Of a DNA stretch of 64,000 nucleotides, positions 57,225 to 64,000 are shown piece after piece. Position 1 is the first letter of the stretch. Every line of letters begins with the position of its first letter. Position numbers and translations under genes: made by a program. This stretch comes from Halobellus rufus (GTDB lineage Archaea > Halobacteriota > Halobacteria > Halobacteriales > Haloferacaceae), in NCBI RefSeq assembly GCF_000739575.1, contig NZ_BBJO01000003.1, forward strand, positions 183,113 through 247,112. Reading direction: 5' to 3'. The notes below the pieces were generated by a model. It ran no database searches and was not told the origin of the DNA. It saw only the letters and a program-made list of their open reading frames with translations.

Positions 57225-57833
57225 ATGCGCCAGTTCGTAATCGTCGGACACGACGCCCCGACGACGCCCGACTTCTCGCTCGACGACCTCGCCGGCGCGG
57301 CGGGACGGCTCGACGTCCTCTGCCGCTGCGTCAACAGCGCGTTCTTCCTCTCGCACTCGATCCGCGAGGACGTGCGCGTCCACCTCGTGCTCGGCGACGA
57401 GTTCACCGTCCGCTTCGAGGGCTCGGACCTCCGGCGGCTCAACCCCGACGAGCGGAGCACGGCCGCGCTCGTCCGGCAGGCCCTCGAACACCGCGAGGAC
57501 GCGATCGGCCACATGCCCGCCGAGAGCAGCCCGGGCGTCTCGATCCGACGGATGGGGTTCGCGGAGACGCTGGAGGACGTTGCCGACGCCGTTACGGACG
57601 AGCCGACGCTTCTCACCCTCCACGAGGACGGGGACCCGATCGCCGACGTCGAGCCGCCCGAGGACCCGCTTTTCGTCCTCTCGGACCACCACGACTTCGA
57701 TGACGAGGAGCGCTCGCTCCTCGCCGAGCGCGCCGACGAGCGCGTCCGCGTCGGGCCCGAGGTCCTCCACGCGGACCACACGATCACCGTCGCGCACAAC
57801 TACCTCGACACCCACGGATACACCGAGTACTGA
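57225..57833 (+). CDS. trmY: tRNA (pseudouridine(54)-N1)-methyltransferase TrmY
   Basis: A 202-residue SPOUT-class methyltransferase that converts pseudouridine 54 of tRNAs to N1-methylpseudouridine in archaea. The start [22 protein letters not shown] and the C-terminal knot region ending in [14 protein letters not shown] are family signatures. Its substrate base is made by Pus10, encoded nearby. It is followed after 4 bases by a CHY zinc-finger gene, so the two probably share a transcript. Confidence 0.92.
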   Translation: MRQFVIVGHDAPTTPDFSLDDLAGAAGRLDVLCRCVNSAFFLSHSIREDVRVHLVLGDEFTVRFEGSDLRRLNPDERSTAALVRQALEHREDAIGHMPAESSPGVSIRRMGFAETLEDVADAVTDEPTLLTLHEDGDPIADVEPPEDPLFVLSDHHDFDDEERSLLAERADERVRVGPEVLHADHTITVAHNYLDTHGYTEY

Positions 57834-57837
57834 GACG

Positions 57838-58287
57838 ATGGACGAGGATCGCGAGTCACGCGTCGATCGCGCCTCGTGCGCGGTCGACTCTCGCCCGGAG
57901 CGAGGGCCTGACGACGCCCGGATCGATCCGCTTCGGACGGCGACTGCCCCGGCCGTCGACGACCGCTTTCCGGTGTCGCTCAGGGGCGTCGCGGTCGGTT
58001 CCGAGACGCGGTGCGCGCACTGGCACGCCGACGTCGACGTCGTCGCGCTCCGGTTCGGCTGCTGTGAGGTGTTTTCGCCCTGTCACGCCTGCCACGCCGA
58101 GACCGCCGATCACGACCCGGAGCCGTGGCCCCGGGACCGCTTCGACGAGGCGGCGGTGCTGTGCGGCGTCTGCGGGACGACGCTGTCGGCGCGGGTGTAC
58201 CTCGACGGCGACGACGCCTGCCCGAACTGCGGCGCGGCGTTCAATCCGGGGTGTCGTCGGCACCGGGCGCTGTATTTCGAGGAGTGA
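57838..58287 (+). CDS. CHY-type zinc finger protein
   Basis: A 149-residue protein. After a charged 45-residue tail comes a CHY-type zinc domain: CAHWHADVDVVALRFGCCEVFSPCHACH, then CGVCG and CPNCG with a final CRRHR. Multiple Cys/His sets should bind about three zinc ions. Eukaryotic relatives include Hot13 and Pirh2; the archaeal role is unknown. The start ATG at 57838 is 4 bases after trmY. Confidence 0.8.
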   Translation: MDEDRESRVDRASCAVDSRPERGPDDARIDPLRTATAPAVDDRFPVSLRGVAVGSETRCAHWHADVDVVALRFGCCEVFSPCHACHAETADHDPEPWPRDRFDEAAVLCGVCGTTLSARVYLDGDDACPNCGAAFNPGCRRHRALYFEE

Positions 58288-58336
58288 CGGTCGCGTTCGC
58301 CGAAACGCCCCGACGCCCTGCCCCGGTTCGGAAGCG

Positions 58337-58342
58337 TTAAAA
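58337..58342 (+). promoter_or_regulatory. TATA box of tRNA-Pro
   Basis: GCGTTAAAAGA is centred 28 bases before the tRNA 5' end, the standard position for an archaeal tRNA promoter. Confidence 0.5.
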
Positions 58343-58367
58343 GATCCAACGACGACTGTCCGAGTGC

Positions 58368-58440
58368 GGGCCGGTGGGGTAGCTTGGTATCCTTCGGCCT
58401 TCGGGTGGCCGTAACCTCAGTTCGAATCTGAGCCGGCCCA
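58368..58440 (+). tRNA. tRNA-Pro (anticodon CGG)
   Basis: A 73-nt cloverleaf. The acceptor GGGCCGG pairs with CCGGCCC. The anticodon stem CGGCC/GGCCG closes TTCGGGT, giving anticodon CGG, which reads CCG. The T arm is CTCAG-TTCGAAT-CTGAG with a 4-base variable loop. The discriminator is A; CCA is not encoded and no intron is present. A TTTT run follows at 58443-58446. Confidence 0.96.
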
Positions 58441-58493
58441 TATTTTCCCCACCTCTCATCAACCGCGAGCGATAGCGAGCGGTTCGAGAGGAG

Positions 58494-58835
58494 TCACAGC
58501 AGGGCGGCGACGATGACCGCGCCGTTCCACACCGTGACGACGAAGCCGAGCGCGCACAGGCCGAGCGGCACGCCGATGCAGTGAGGTCGTGGAACGACCC
58601 GGTAGAACCCGTAAAACCCGCAGACGACGAGTATCTTGAGCGGGAGGATCATCGGTAGTCCGTAGGCGTTGATCAACCACGCCGCGACGGGGCTGGCCTC
58701 GACGACCGTCCGCAACTGCAGGCCGGCGAGCGTCGTGACGACGTCGCCGACGAGGAAGAACACGATGGCGCCGTACCACCAGAGGAGGGCGTTCTCCTCC
58801 AGAATGTCTATCGAGGCGTCGAGATCGGTGTTCAT
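58494..58835 (-). CDS. DUF5658-like small membrane protein
   Basis: A 113-residue protein with four hydrophobic segments. The sequence VGDVVTTLAGLQLRTVVEASPVAAWLI and the later PLKILVVCGFYGFY resemble a haloarchaeal membrane family that I recall as DUF5658. Function is unknown. It starts at ATG 58835. A short dyad (CGGTATC-GT-GATACCG, 58885-58900) lies about 50 bases upstream. Confidence 0.65.
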   Translation of the reverse strand: MNTDLDASIDILEENALLWWYGAIVFFLVGDVVTTLAGLQLRTVVEASPVAAWLINAYGLPMILPLKILVVCGFYGFYRVVPRPHCIGVPLGLCALGFVVTVWNGAVIVAALL

Positions 58836-58951
58836 GGTGTCGATGGAGGGATCTATTCAGGACGAGTCGTGTGAACGACTGCCTCGGTATCGTGATACCG
58901 GTTCGACAGATAGCGTACTAAACGTTTGGATTCGATGACAGGACAGTTCGC

Positions 58952-60043
58952 TCAGCCGAGCGCGACGGGCAGAACGCCGACGGCCGAAAGCTCGTAGGTG
59001 ACCACGTACGCGATCGCTGCGAGAGTGAGCGTCGCGACGCCGGTGACGATGCCGACTGTCACCGCCCCACCACCGAGAGGTGACGTCGACGGAAGTGATC
59101 GAAGGCCCCCTTCCCGGTGGCGCAGGGAAGCCCACAGCCCGACGACGACGGCGAGCGGGACGATCGTGAACCCCAGTATGTGGGCGTCGACGACCGTCGG
59201 CCGCGGGAGCGCGACCACGGCGACCGCGTACGCGAAGCCGACGCCGGCCCGCCGATCGAGGGAATCGCGGAGTCGTCGGAGCATCGCGAACCGGGGAGTC
59301 TGCGGCCGAGGAACTGCCTCTGCCCGCCCCAAGTCCAACGCGACGAGGACGCCGAGCCAGACGGCCGCGAGTTCGACGAACAACACGCCGAAGATCTCGA
59401 GCGTCGGGTCGGCCGCGAGAGCGACCCGCTCGGTGAGCACCGGCGGTCCGAACGGCGAGAGCAGCGGCGGCGGCGCAGCCAGAAACACGTCGCCGAAGGG
59501 GTGCGTGAGGAATCCGACGGCGGCGGCAGCCGTCACCGCAGTCGTCGGGAGGCGGAGCCGACGGCCGACGACGACGCCGGCGACGGCGACGACCGCGAGA
59601 AACGCGCCCGCGACGATCGCGGCCGCGGCCCCGACGGCGGTCCGAAACGAGAGCACGAGAACCGGCGCGTACAGCGCCGTTGGAAGCGCGGCAACGCCGA
59701 TCACGCCCAGCGAACCCGAAGCACTGCCGGACGTGGACGCTCGCGCGTCGACGACGGCACCCAAGCCGAAGGCGAAGGCGGCGGCGACGCCGACGGGGAG
59801 GGGGTGCGTGACGACGCGGTGGACGCCGTTTGCGACCCCCCAGAACGCCTCCCAGCCGAGCGGCGTCCCGCCGGCGACGGCGGCAGCGTACGTCACCGCG
59901 GCGTAGAGCACGTCGAGGTCGGGCAGGAGGGCCGCGAGCGCCGCGACCGCGCCGAGTCGGAGCGCGGTGTCGGGAGCGCCCCCGAGCCGGGAGGCCCCCC
60001 ACCCGGCGAGCGCGAACGCGAGGAACTCGTGGCCGACGAACAT
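58952..60043 (-). CDS. Membrane-bound metal-dependent hydrolase (DUF457-like)
   Basis: A 363-residue protein with about ten hydrophobic segments. The first half has the YdjM-type pattern: HEFLAFAL near the start, LLPDLDVLY, HRVVTHPLPVG and LTHPFGDVF, giving the conserved His and Asp residues that define DUF457. Enzyme activity is only inferred from the family name. The start ATG at 60043 is divergent from the VOC gene with a 111-base gap. Confidence 0.75.
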   Translation of the reverse strand: MFVGHEFLAFALAGWGASRLGGAPDTALRLGAVAALAALLPDLDVLYAAVTYAAAVAGGTPLGWEAFWGVANGVHRVVTHPLPVGVAAAFAFGLGAVVDARASTSGSASGSLGVIGVAALPTALYAPVLVLSFRTAVGAAAAIVAGAFLAVVAVAGVVVGRRLRLPTTAVTAAAAVGFLTHPFGDVFLAAPPPLLSPFGPPVLTERVALAADPTLEIFGVLFVELAAVWLGVLVALDLGRAEAVPRPQTPRFAMLRRLRDSLDRRAGVGFAYAVAVVALPRPTVVDAHILGFTIVPLAVVVGLWASLRHREGGLRSLPSTSPLGGGAVTVGIVTGVATLTLAAIAYVVTYELSAVGVLPVALG

Positions 60044-60154
60044 CGGTCACGTCGGACCTGCCCGCCGCCGAAAATAGCTCTTCGGATGTCGAACTCGCGC
60101 GTCCGACTCGCGGATCGACGTTCACCTTTTGGTACTCGCGCCCGAACGTCGGCC

Positions 60155-60556
60155 GTGAACGGAACCGCGATCGACCACGTGAAACTCCGGATTCCCGACG
60201 GCGGCGTCGAGACGGCGCTGGCCTTCTACCGCGACGCGCTCGGCTTCGACGTCGACGGGATGGAACTGTACGAGTCGGGGGAGAAACCGTTCTTCTCGGT
60301 CCGGCTGGCCCCCGGGGCGGTGATCCATCTCGAACCCGACCCGTCGTTCGACCCCGCCTCGGACCGAAACGCCTACGACCACGTCGCCGTCCGGATCGAC
60401 GACACGATCGACGGGATCGCCGACGCGCTCTCGGCCGCGGACGTCGAGATCGATCGACGACTCGAACCGCTGGGGGCCACCGGGGTCGCGCCGGCCGTGT
60501 ACGTGACCGACCCGTTCGGCTACCGGATCGAGCTGAAGGCCGACGCGTCGGACTGA
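60155..60556 (+). CDS. VOC-family (glyoxalase/bleomycin-resistance fold) protein
   Basis: A 133-residue protein with two beta-alpha-beta-beta-beta modules. It starts at GTG 60155 (VNGTAIDHVKLRIPDGG). Metal-ligand candidates are His in IDHVKL, Glu in IHLEPD, His in YDHVAV and Glu in YRIELK. VOC proteins include glyoxalase I, dioxygenases and resistance proteins; the substrate here is unknown. The frame continues upstream in antisense to the neighbouring gene. Confidence 0.82.
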   Translation: MNGTAIDHVKLRIPDGGVETALAFYRDALGFDVDGMELYESGEKPFFSVRLAPGAVIHLEPDPSFDPASDRNAYDHVAVRIDDTIDGIADALSAADVEIDRRLEPLGATGVAPAVYVTDPFGYRIELKADASD

Positions 60557-60673
60557 CGTCGGTCGGCGCACGGCGTGGACGGGCTGAACGCGAACGCGTG
60601 CCCGACGTCGAGGTCCGCGCGCACGGCGCATCGAACCGCTTTTCTCGCCGGTCGTGGTTGAACTACCCAATCG

Positions 60674-61972
60674 ATGCGTGATCTGGTCCCATTCGGCGGT
60701 GGTTCTCGGCTCGACGGACGGACGGGCGTCGCGCTCGTCGCCTTCGGCGTCCTCCTCTTCGTCTCCTCGCTCGTTCTCGGTGCCGCGTTCGCCCCGGACG
60801 TCGGTGCCGCCGACGACGACGAGACCCGACAGACGCTCGTCGGATCGCAGGGCGGCGGGCCGGGGCTGCACGACCACGGCTCCGTCTACCTGTTAGACGG
60901 CCGGGAGACGGAGTGGCGAACGGGCGGCACTGACAGCTACTTCGACGTCACGATGCTCGACAACGGCAGCGTGATGGCGGGCTTCATGCAGGGCGGCTAC
61001 GAGGCCTGCGGCCCCTACGAGTCGCCGTGTACGCACACCGGGTTCCGGATCATCGATCCGAACGACGATAGCGACGCAGCGCCCGAAATCGAGTACGAGT
61101 ACTCATTCCCGGTGCGCTCGCAGGCCAACAGCGAGGTCCACGACGTCGAACTGCTCGACTCCGGGGAGTTCCTCGTGAGCGACATGGAGCACGAGCGGAT
61201 CTTCACCGTGAAAGACGGCGAGGTCACGTGGGAGTGGAACGCCAGTTCGCGGTACGACGCGCCCGATGACCCCACCCGAACGGACTGGCTGCACATCAAC
61301 GACGTCGACGTCATCGGCGAGGACCGCTACCTCGTGTCCGTGCGCAACGCCCACCAGTTGGTGATCGTCGAGCGCGGCGAGGGCGTCGTCGAGGTGGTCA
61401 ACGGCGACGAGGAGACCACGCAGGGCGACCCGACGCTCCTCCGTCAGCAACACAACCCGCAGTGGCTCGGCGACGGCCGCGTGCTCGTCGCCGACAGCCA
61501 CAACGACCGCGTCGTCGAACTCGAACGCACCGACGGCGGCGAGTGGGAGGTCGCCTGGGAGATCTACGCCGCCGAGGGCGTGAACTTCAACTGGCCGCGA
61601 GACGCCGACCGCCTCGACAACGGCAACACGCTCATCACCGACTCGCTGAACAAGCGGGTCGTCGAGGTGAACCGCTCGGGCGCGACCGTCTGGAGCTACG
61701 GGACGCCCGAAGTGCCCTACGAGGCCGAGCGCCTCCCCGAGGGTGAGACGGTCGGGGCGACCTCCTACGCGGACGGCGACGGCGACGAGCCCACGACGAT
61801 CGGCGAGGGTCGCGACATTCCCGTCCTCTCCTTCCTGCTCGTCATCTTCCAGACGGGGCTACAGACGCCGTTCTGGTTCAACGAGGGCCACGTCGCCGTC
61901 ACGATCGTCTCGCTCGTCAGCGTGCTCACCGGGTTCGGGATCGTCGTCCGCGACCGGCTGACGCGGGGCTGA
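60674..61972 (+). CDS. Arylsulfotransferase (ASST)-like surface protein
   Basis: A 432-residue protein. A hydrophobic segment near residues 18-40 acts as a signal or anchor. The central part is a beta-propeller with repeats of the D.DNGNTL and HDVELLDSGEFLVSD type, as in arylsulfotransferase-like proteins. Two hydrophobic segments near residues 375-425 anchor the C-terminus. The likely topology is an extracellular propeller held by membrane helices at both ends. Sulfotransferase activity is not established for haloarchaeal members. The start is the ATG at 60674. Confidence 0.75.
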   Translation: MRDLVPFGGGSRLDGRTGVALVAFGVLLFVSSLVLGAAFAPDVGAADDDETRQTLVGSQGGGPGLHDHGSVYLLDGRETEWRTGGTDSYFDVTMLDNGSVMAGFMQGGYEACGPYESPCTHTGFRIIDPNDDSDAAPEIEYEYSFPVRSQANSEVHDVELLDSGEFLVSDMEHERIFTVKDGEVTWEWNASSRYDAPDDPTRTDWLHINDVDVIGEDRYLVSVRNAHQLVIVERGEGVVEVVNGDEETTQGDPTLLRQQHNPQWLGDGRVLVADSHNDRVVELERTDGGEWEVAWEIYAAEGVNFNWPRDADRLDNGNTLITDSLNKRVVEVNRSGATVWSYGTPEVPYEAERLPEGETVGATSYADGDGDEPTTIGEGRDIPVLSFLLVIFQTGLQTPFWFNEGHVAVTIVSLVSVLTGFGIVVRDRLTRG

Positions 61973-62045
61973 GCGGTACTCCCGCTCCCCACATCCGACA
62001 CGCTTCACCCCACGGGTTCTTGTCCGTCCGGACAGAGGAGCCGAT

Positions 62046-62636
62046 ATGACCGACCGTTCCCCCGACAGCGGTGACCGCGAGGCCGCAGTCGACGACCTGG
62101 CGTGGGAGACGACCGACAGCGGCATCGATTACACCTGTCCCGGGTTCGACGTCCGCCGCGACGACGTGGTCCTCCCGGACGGCACCGAGACCGACTTCCA
62201 CTACGTCGACGAGCCGGCGGCGGTCGTCGTGCTCCCGTTCACGCCCGACGGCGACGTCGTCGTCATCGAGGAGTGGCGGCAGGCTGTCGGACGGGTCAAC
62301 CGGGGCCTGCCGGCCGGGAGCGCCGAACCCGAGGACGACGACCTCGCGGCGGTCGCCCGCCGGGAGCTTACGGAGGAGACCGGCTACGAGGCGGGCGACG
62401 TCGAACACCTGTTCGCCGCGGAGCCGGCGAACGGCTTGCTGAACAGCGTCCACCACTTCTTCGTCGCCCGCGACTGCGAACCGGTCGGGGAGCAGGACCT
62501 CGATTTCAACGAGAGCATCCGCGTCGACCTCGCGGACTACGAGGAACTGCTCGGCGACGTCGTCGAGGGCGAGATCCGCGACGGCCGCACGGTGCTCGGC
62601 GTCACGCGGTACGAACTCGCCGACCGCTGGCGCTGA
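62046..62636 (+). CDS. Nudix hydrolase
   Basis: A 196-residue Nudix hydrolase of the ADP-ribose pyrophosphatase-like group. The core is RELTEETGY, so the metal-binding glutamates are present. The glycine and glutamate normally 14 and 8 residues upstream are replaced by Ser and Asp. The EEWRQAVGRVNRGLPAG strand is typical of the group. Substrate is unknown. It is the third Nudix domain in the window, after 7721-8284 and the fusion at 9184-10509. Confidence 0.85.
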   Translation: MTDRSPDSGDREAAVDDLAWETTDSGIDYTCPGFDVRRDDVVLPDGTETDFHYVDEPAAVVVLPFTPDGDVVVIEEWRQAVGRVNRGLPAGSAEPEDDDLAAVARRELTEETGYEAGDVEHLFAAEPANGLLNSVHHFFVARDCEPVGEQDLDFNESIRVDLADYEELLGDVVEGEIRDGRTVLGVTRYELADRWR

Positions 62637-62712
62637 TTCGCTCTCGGCGCTCCGCGCACCCGGCGCAGTCCCGGGGAGACAGGATTTTGACGCGCGAGTG
62701 CGAAGGAGAGCC

Positions 62713-63537
62713 GTGTCCTCCGAACTGAACTCAACCGAGGGGGCGGACGACTCGGGTCCGCCGTCCGACGCCGTTCTCACCGTCCTCCGCGCGCTCGCCG
62801 CCGCCGTACTGCTCTCGGTCGTCGGGATCGGCGTCGGGGGCGTCCTCGTCGTTCTCACGGCCCTCGCACTCGGAGCCGCCGGGGTCTCGATCACGCCGCT
62901 TCTGAGCATCATCCTCTCGCTGGCGCTGGCGACAGGTATCGGATTCGGCGGCGTCGCGCTCGCGTACCTCCGATACCGCGGCGCGGGCATCGACTACGTC
63001 GGCCTCCGCGTGCCGTCGCTCCGCGAGGTCGCGTTCGTCGTCGCCGGCTACGTCGCCTCGCTCGCGCTGTTGATCCTCGCGTCGACGGTCATCACGACGG
63101 TCGGCGCGGAGGCGGCCCCGAACACGACCGCGGAGATGGGGATGGAGAACCCCGAGATCCTGCTCTTGCTCATCCCGGCGTCGATTCTCCTGATCGGCCC
63201 CGGGGAGGAACTGCTCTACCGCGGCGTCGTCCAGAACCGACTGAGCGAGGCGCTGCCCGCACCGCTCGCGATCTTCCTCGCGAGCCTGATCTTCGCGTCG
63301 ATCCACTACTTCTCGCTGTCGGGCGCGCCGCAGGCGCGGGTCGTCAGCATCACGGTGCTCGTCCTCCCGACGCTCGTCTTCGGGACGATGTACGAACTCA
63401 CGGACAACATCGTCGTCCCCGCGCTGATCCACGGGGCGTACAACGCGACGCTCTTCTCGCTGCTGTATCTCGCGATCCGATACGTCGGCGCAGAAGAGCT
63501 CCAGCAGTCCGCGACGCTCGCGGCGCTCCTGCTGTAG
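62713..63537 (+). CDS. CPBP-family intramembrane metalloprotease
   Basis: A 274-residue membrane protein with about eight helices. The CPBP (CAAX protease/bacteriocin-processing) motifs are EELLYRG near residue 170, FASIHYF and ALIHGAYNAT, giving the paired glutamates and histidines of the active site. Substrates of archaeal members are unknown. The start is GTG 62713 (VSSELNSTEG). It ends convergently, one base from the next gene on the minus strand. Confidence 0.85.
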   Translation: MSSELNSTEGADDSGPPSDAVLTVLRALAAAVLLSVVGIGVGGVLVVLTALALGAAGVSITPLLSIILSLALATGIGFGGVALAYLRYRGAGIDYVGLRVPSLREVAFVVAGYVASLALLILASTVITTVGAEAAPNTTAEMGMENPEILLLLIPASILLIGPGEELLYRGVVQNRLSEALPAPLAIFLASLIFASIHYFSLSGAPQARVVSITVLVLPTLVFGTMYELTDNIVVPALIHGAYNATLFSLLYLAIRYVGAEELQQSATLAALLL

Positions 63538-63538
63538 C

Positions 63539-63817
63539 TCAGACGAGCGTCCACGCGAAGTAGCCGCCGCCGAGAATCAACGCGACGCCGACGACCTGCA
63601 CGAGCCGACGCCAGCGAGCGGGGGTGCCCGAACCGCTTCCCGCGTTCGCCTCGTCGTCCTGGCCGTCAGACATCCCGTCCTCGCCGTACCGGCCGCGTCG
63701 GTCCTGTGGGAGCCGCCCGGCGGTCTGCACTTGGATGACCGTCTCGGGGGCCGCGACGAACAGGATCCCGAGCGCGACGCCCAACACGGCCGCCGCGAGC
63801 GTCCGGACGTCGGTCAT
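63539..63817 (-). CDS. Small membrane protein, unknown function
   Basis: A 92-residue protein with a hydrophobic N-terminal segment (about residues 6-28), a polar Gly/Asp/Ser-rich middle and a C-terminal transmembrane helix (about residues 72-92). I do not recognise the exact family. It lies 30 bases after the stop of the HtpX-like gene on the same strand and could share its transcript. Confidence 0.55.
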   Translation of the reverse strand: MTDVRTLAAAVLGVALGILFVAAPETVIQVQTAGRLPQDRRGRYGEDGMSDGQDDEANAGSGSGTPARWRRLVQVVGVALILGGGYFAWTLV

Positions 63818-63847
63818 CGTTCCTGAGTCTTCATCGGGCTCTTCCCG

Positions 63848-64000
63848 TCAGTTCCGGAGCCGCTGGATGCGCTTTTCCATCGGCGGGTGCGTCGCGAACA
63901 GCCGCGCGAGGCCGCGTTCCTCGCCGAAGATGCAGAGCGCGTTCACCTGCGAGTCGACAGCGGACTCCTGCGTCCGCTCGTTGCCGCGGCTGATCTTCTC
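63848..64000 (-). CDS. htpX: HtpX-like M48 metalloprotease, C-terminal end, partial
   Basis: Only the last 50 codons lie in the window, from the right edge to the TGA at 63848. The end LARLFATHPPMEKRIQRLR is the conserved C-terminal signature of HtpX/M48 membrane proteases, where ATHPP follows the last catalytic region. The active-site HExxH is outside the window. HtpX degrades misfolded membrane proteins. Confidence 0.8.
   Translation of the reverse strand, partial: EKISRGNERTQESAVDSQVNALCIFGEERGLARLFATHPPMEKRIQRLRN

Overview
This window is chromosomal DNA from a haloarchaeon (class Halobacteria). The supporting evidence is very high GC, acidic predicted proteins, TATA boxes about 26-30 bases before start codons (leaderless or short-leader transcripts), split archaeal RNA polymerase genes (rpoB''/rpoB', rpoA'/rpoA''), archaeal translation factors (aIF5B end, SUI1, aEF1A, aEF2), PAN, Pus10, TrmY, CofE for coenzyme F420, and several small families known only from haloarchaea. 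I cannot name the genus. The layout resembles a core-genome segment rather than an accessory island.

Layout. 1-8961: the end of aIF5B, small haloarchaeal proteins, pyruvoyl-dependent arginine decarboxylase, PAN, dut, aconitase, RimI, two DUF proteins, a Nudix hydrolase and EngB. 9184-11394: a Nudix/eIF2B-like fusion divergent from cofE. 11417-17401: small proteins, the mutS-mutL mismatch-repair pair (mutL frameshifted) and a TVP38-type membrane protein. 17408-19873: a cyclic-2,3-diphosphoglycerate-synthetase-like GTPase divergent from a carbamate kinase. 20039-24414: a MoxR / DUF58 / transglutaminase operon (DUF58 frameshifted). 24510-27655: SUI1, a duplicated membrane protein, a Tat-exported protein, a stand-alone nucleotidyltransferase and tRNA-Ala. 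27837-46534 (minus strand, apart from one plus-strand gene): the archaeal RNA polymerase/'str' cluster rpoH-B''-B'-A'-A''-nusA / mscS / rpsL-rpsG / DUF5781 (plus) / aEF2 / histidine kinase / ACT-hom / aEF1A-rpsJ. 46946-58440: pgi, secF-secD, rnhB-pus10, DUF4112, an ABC-2 exporter, trmY, a CHY zinc finger and tRNA-Pro. 58494-64000: membrane proteins, a VOC protein, an arylsulfotransferase-like protein, a Nudix hydrolase, a CPBP protease and the 3' end of an HtpX-like protease.

How they work together. The middle of the window is the information-processing core (transcription, ribosome, elongation). Around it lie tRNA modification (Pus10 makes pseudouridine 54/55 and TrmY methylates pseudouridine 54), protein export (SecDF), DNA repair (MutSL, RNase HII) and central metabolism (aconitase, Pgi, homoserine dehydrogenase).

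The most important technical observation is that four genes (mutL, DUF58, mscS, rpoB'') are each broken by what looks like one missing base. Because rpoB'' is essential, sequencing indels are the simplest explanation. I found no CRISPR array, rRNA, insertion sequence, prophage, replication origin or clear new defence system. The less explained items are the Nudix/eIF2B fusion, the HExxH protein beside aEF2, the GTPase/carbamate-kinase pair, several leader hairpins and a possible 40-codon upstream ORF before the ACT-hom operon, and repeated fragments of the tRNA-Ala 3' end.
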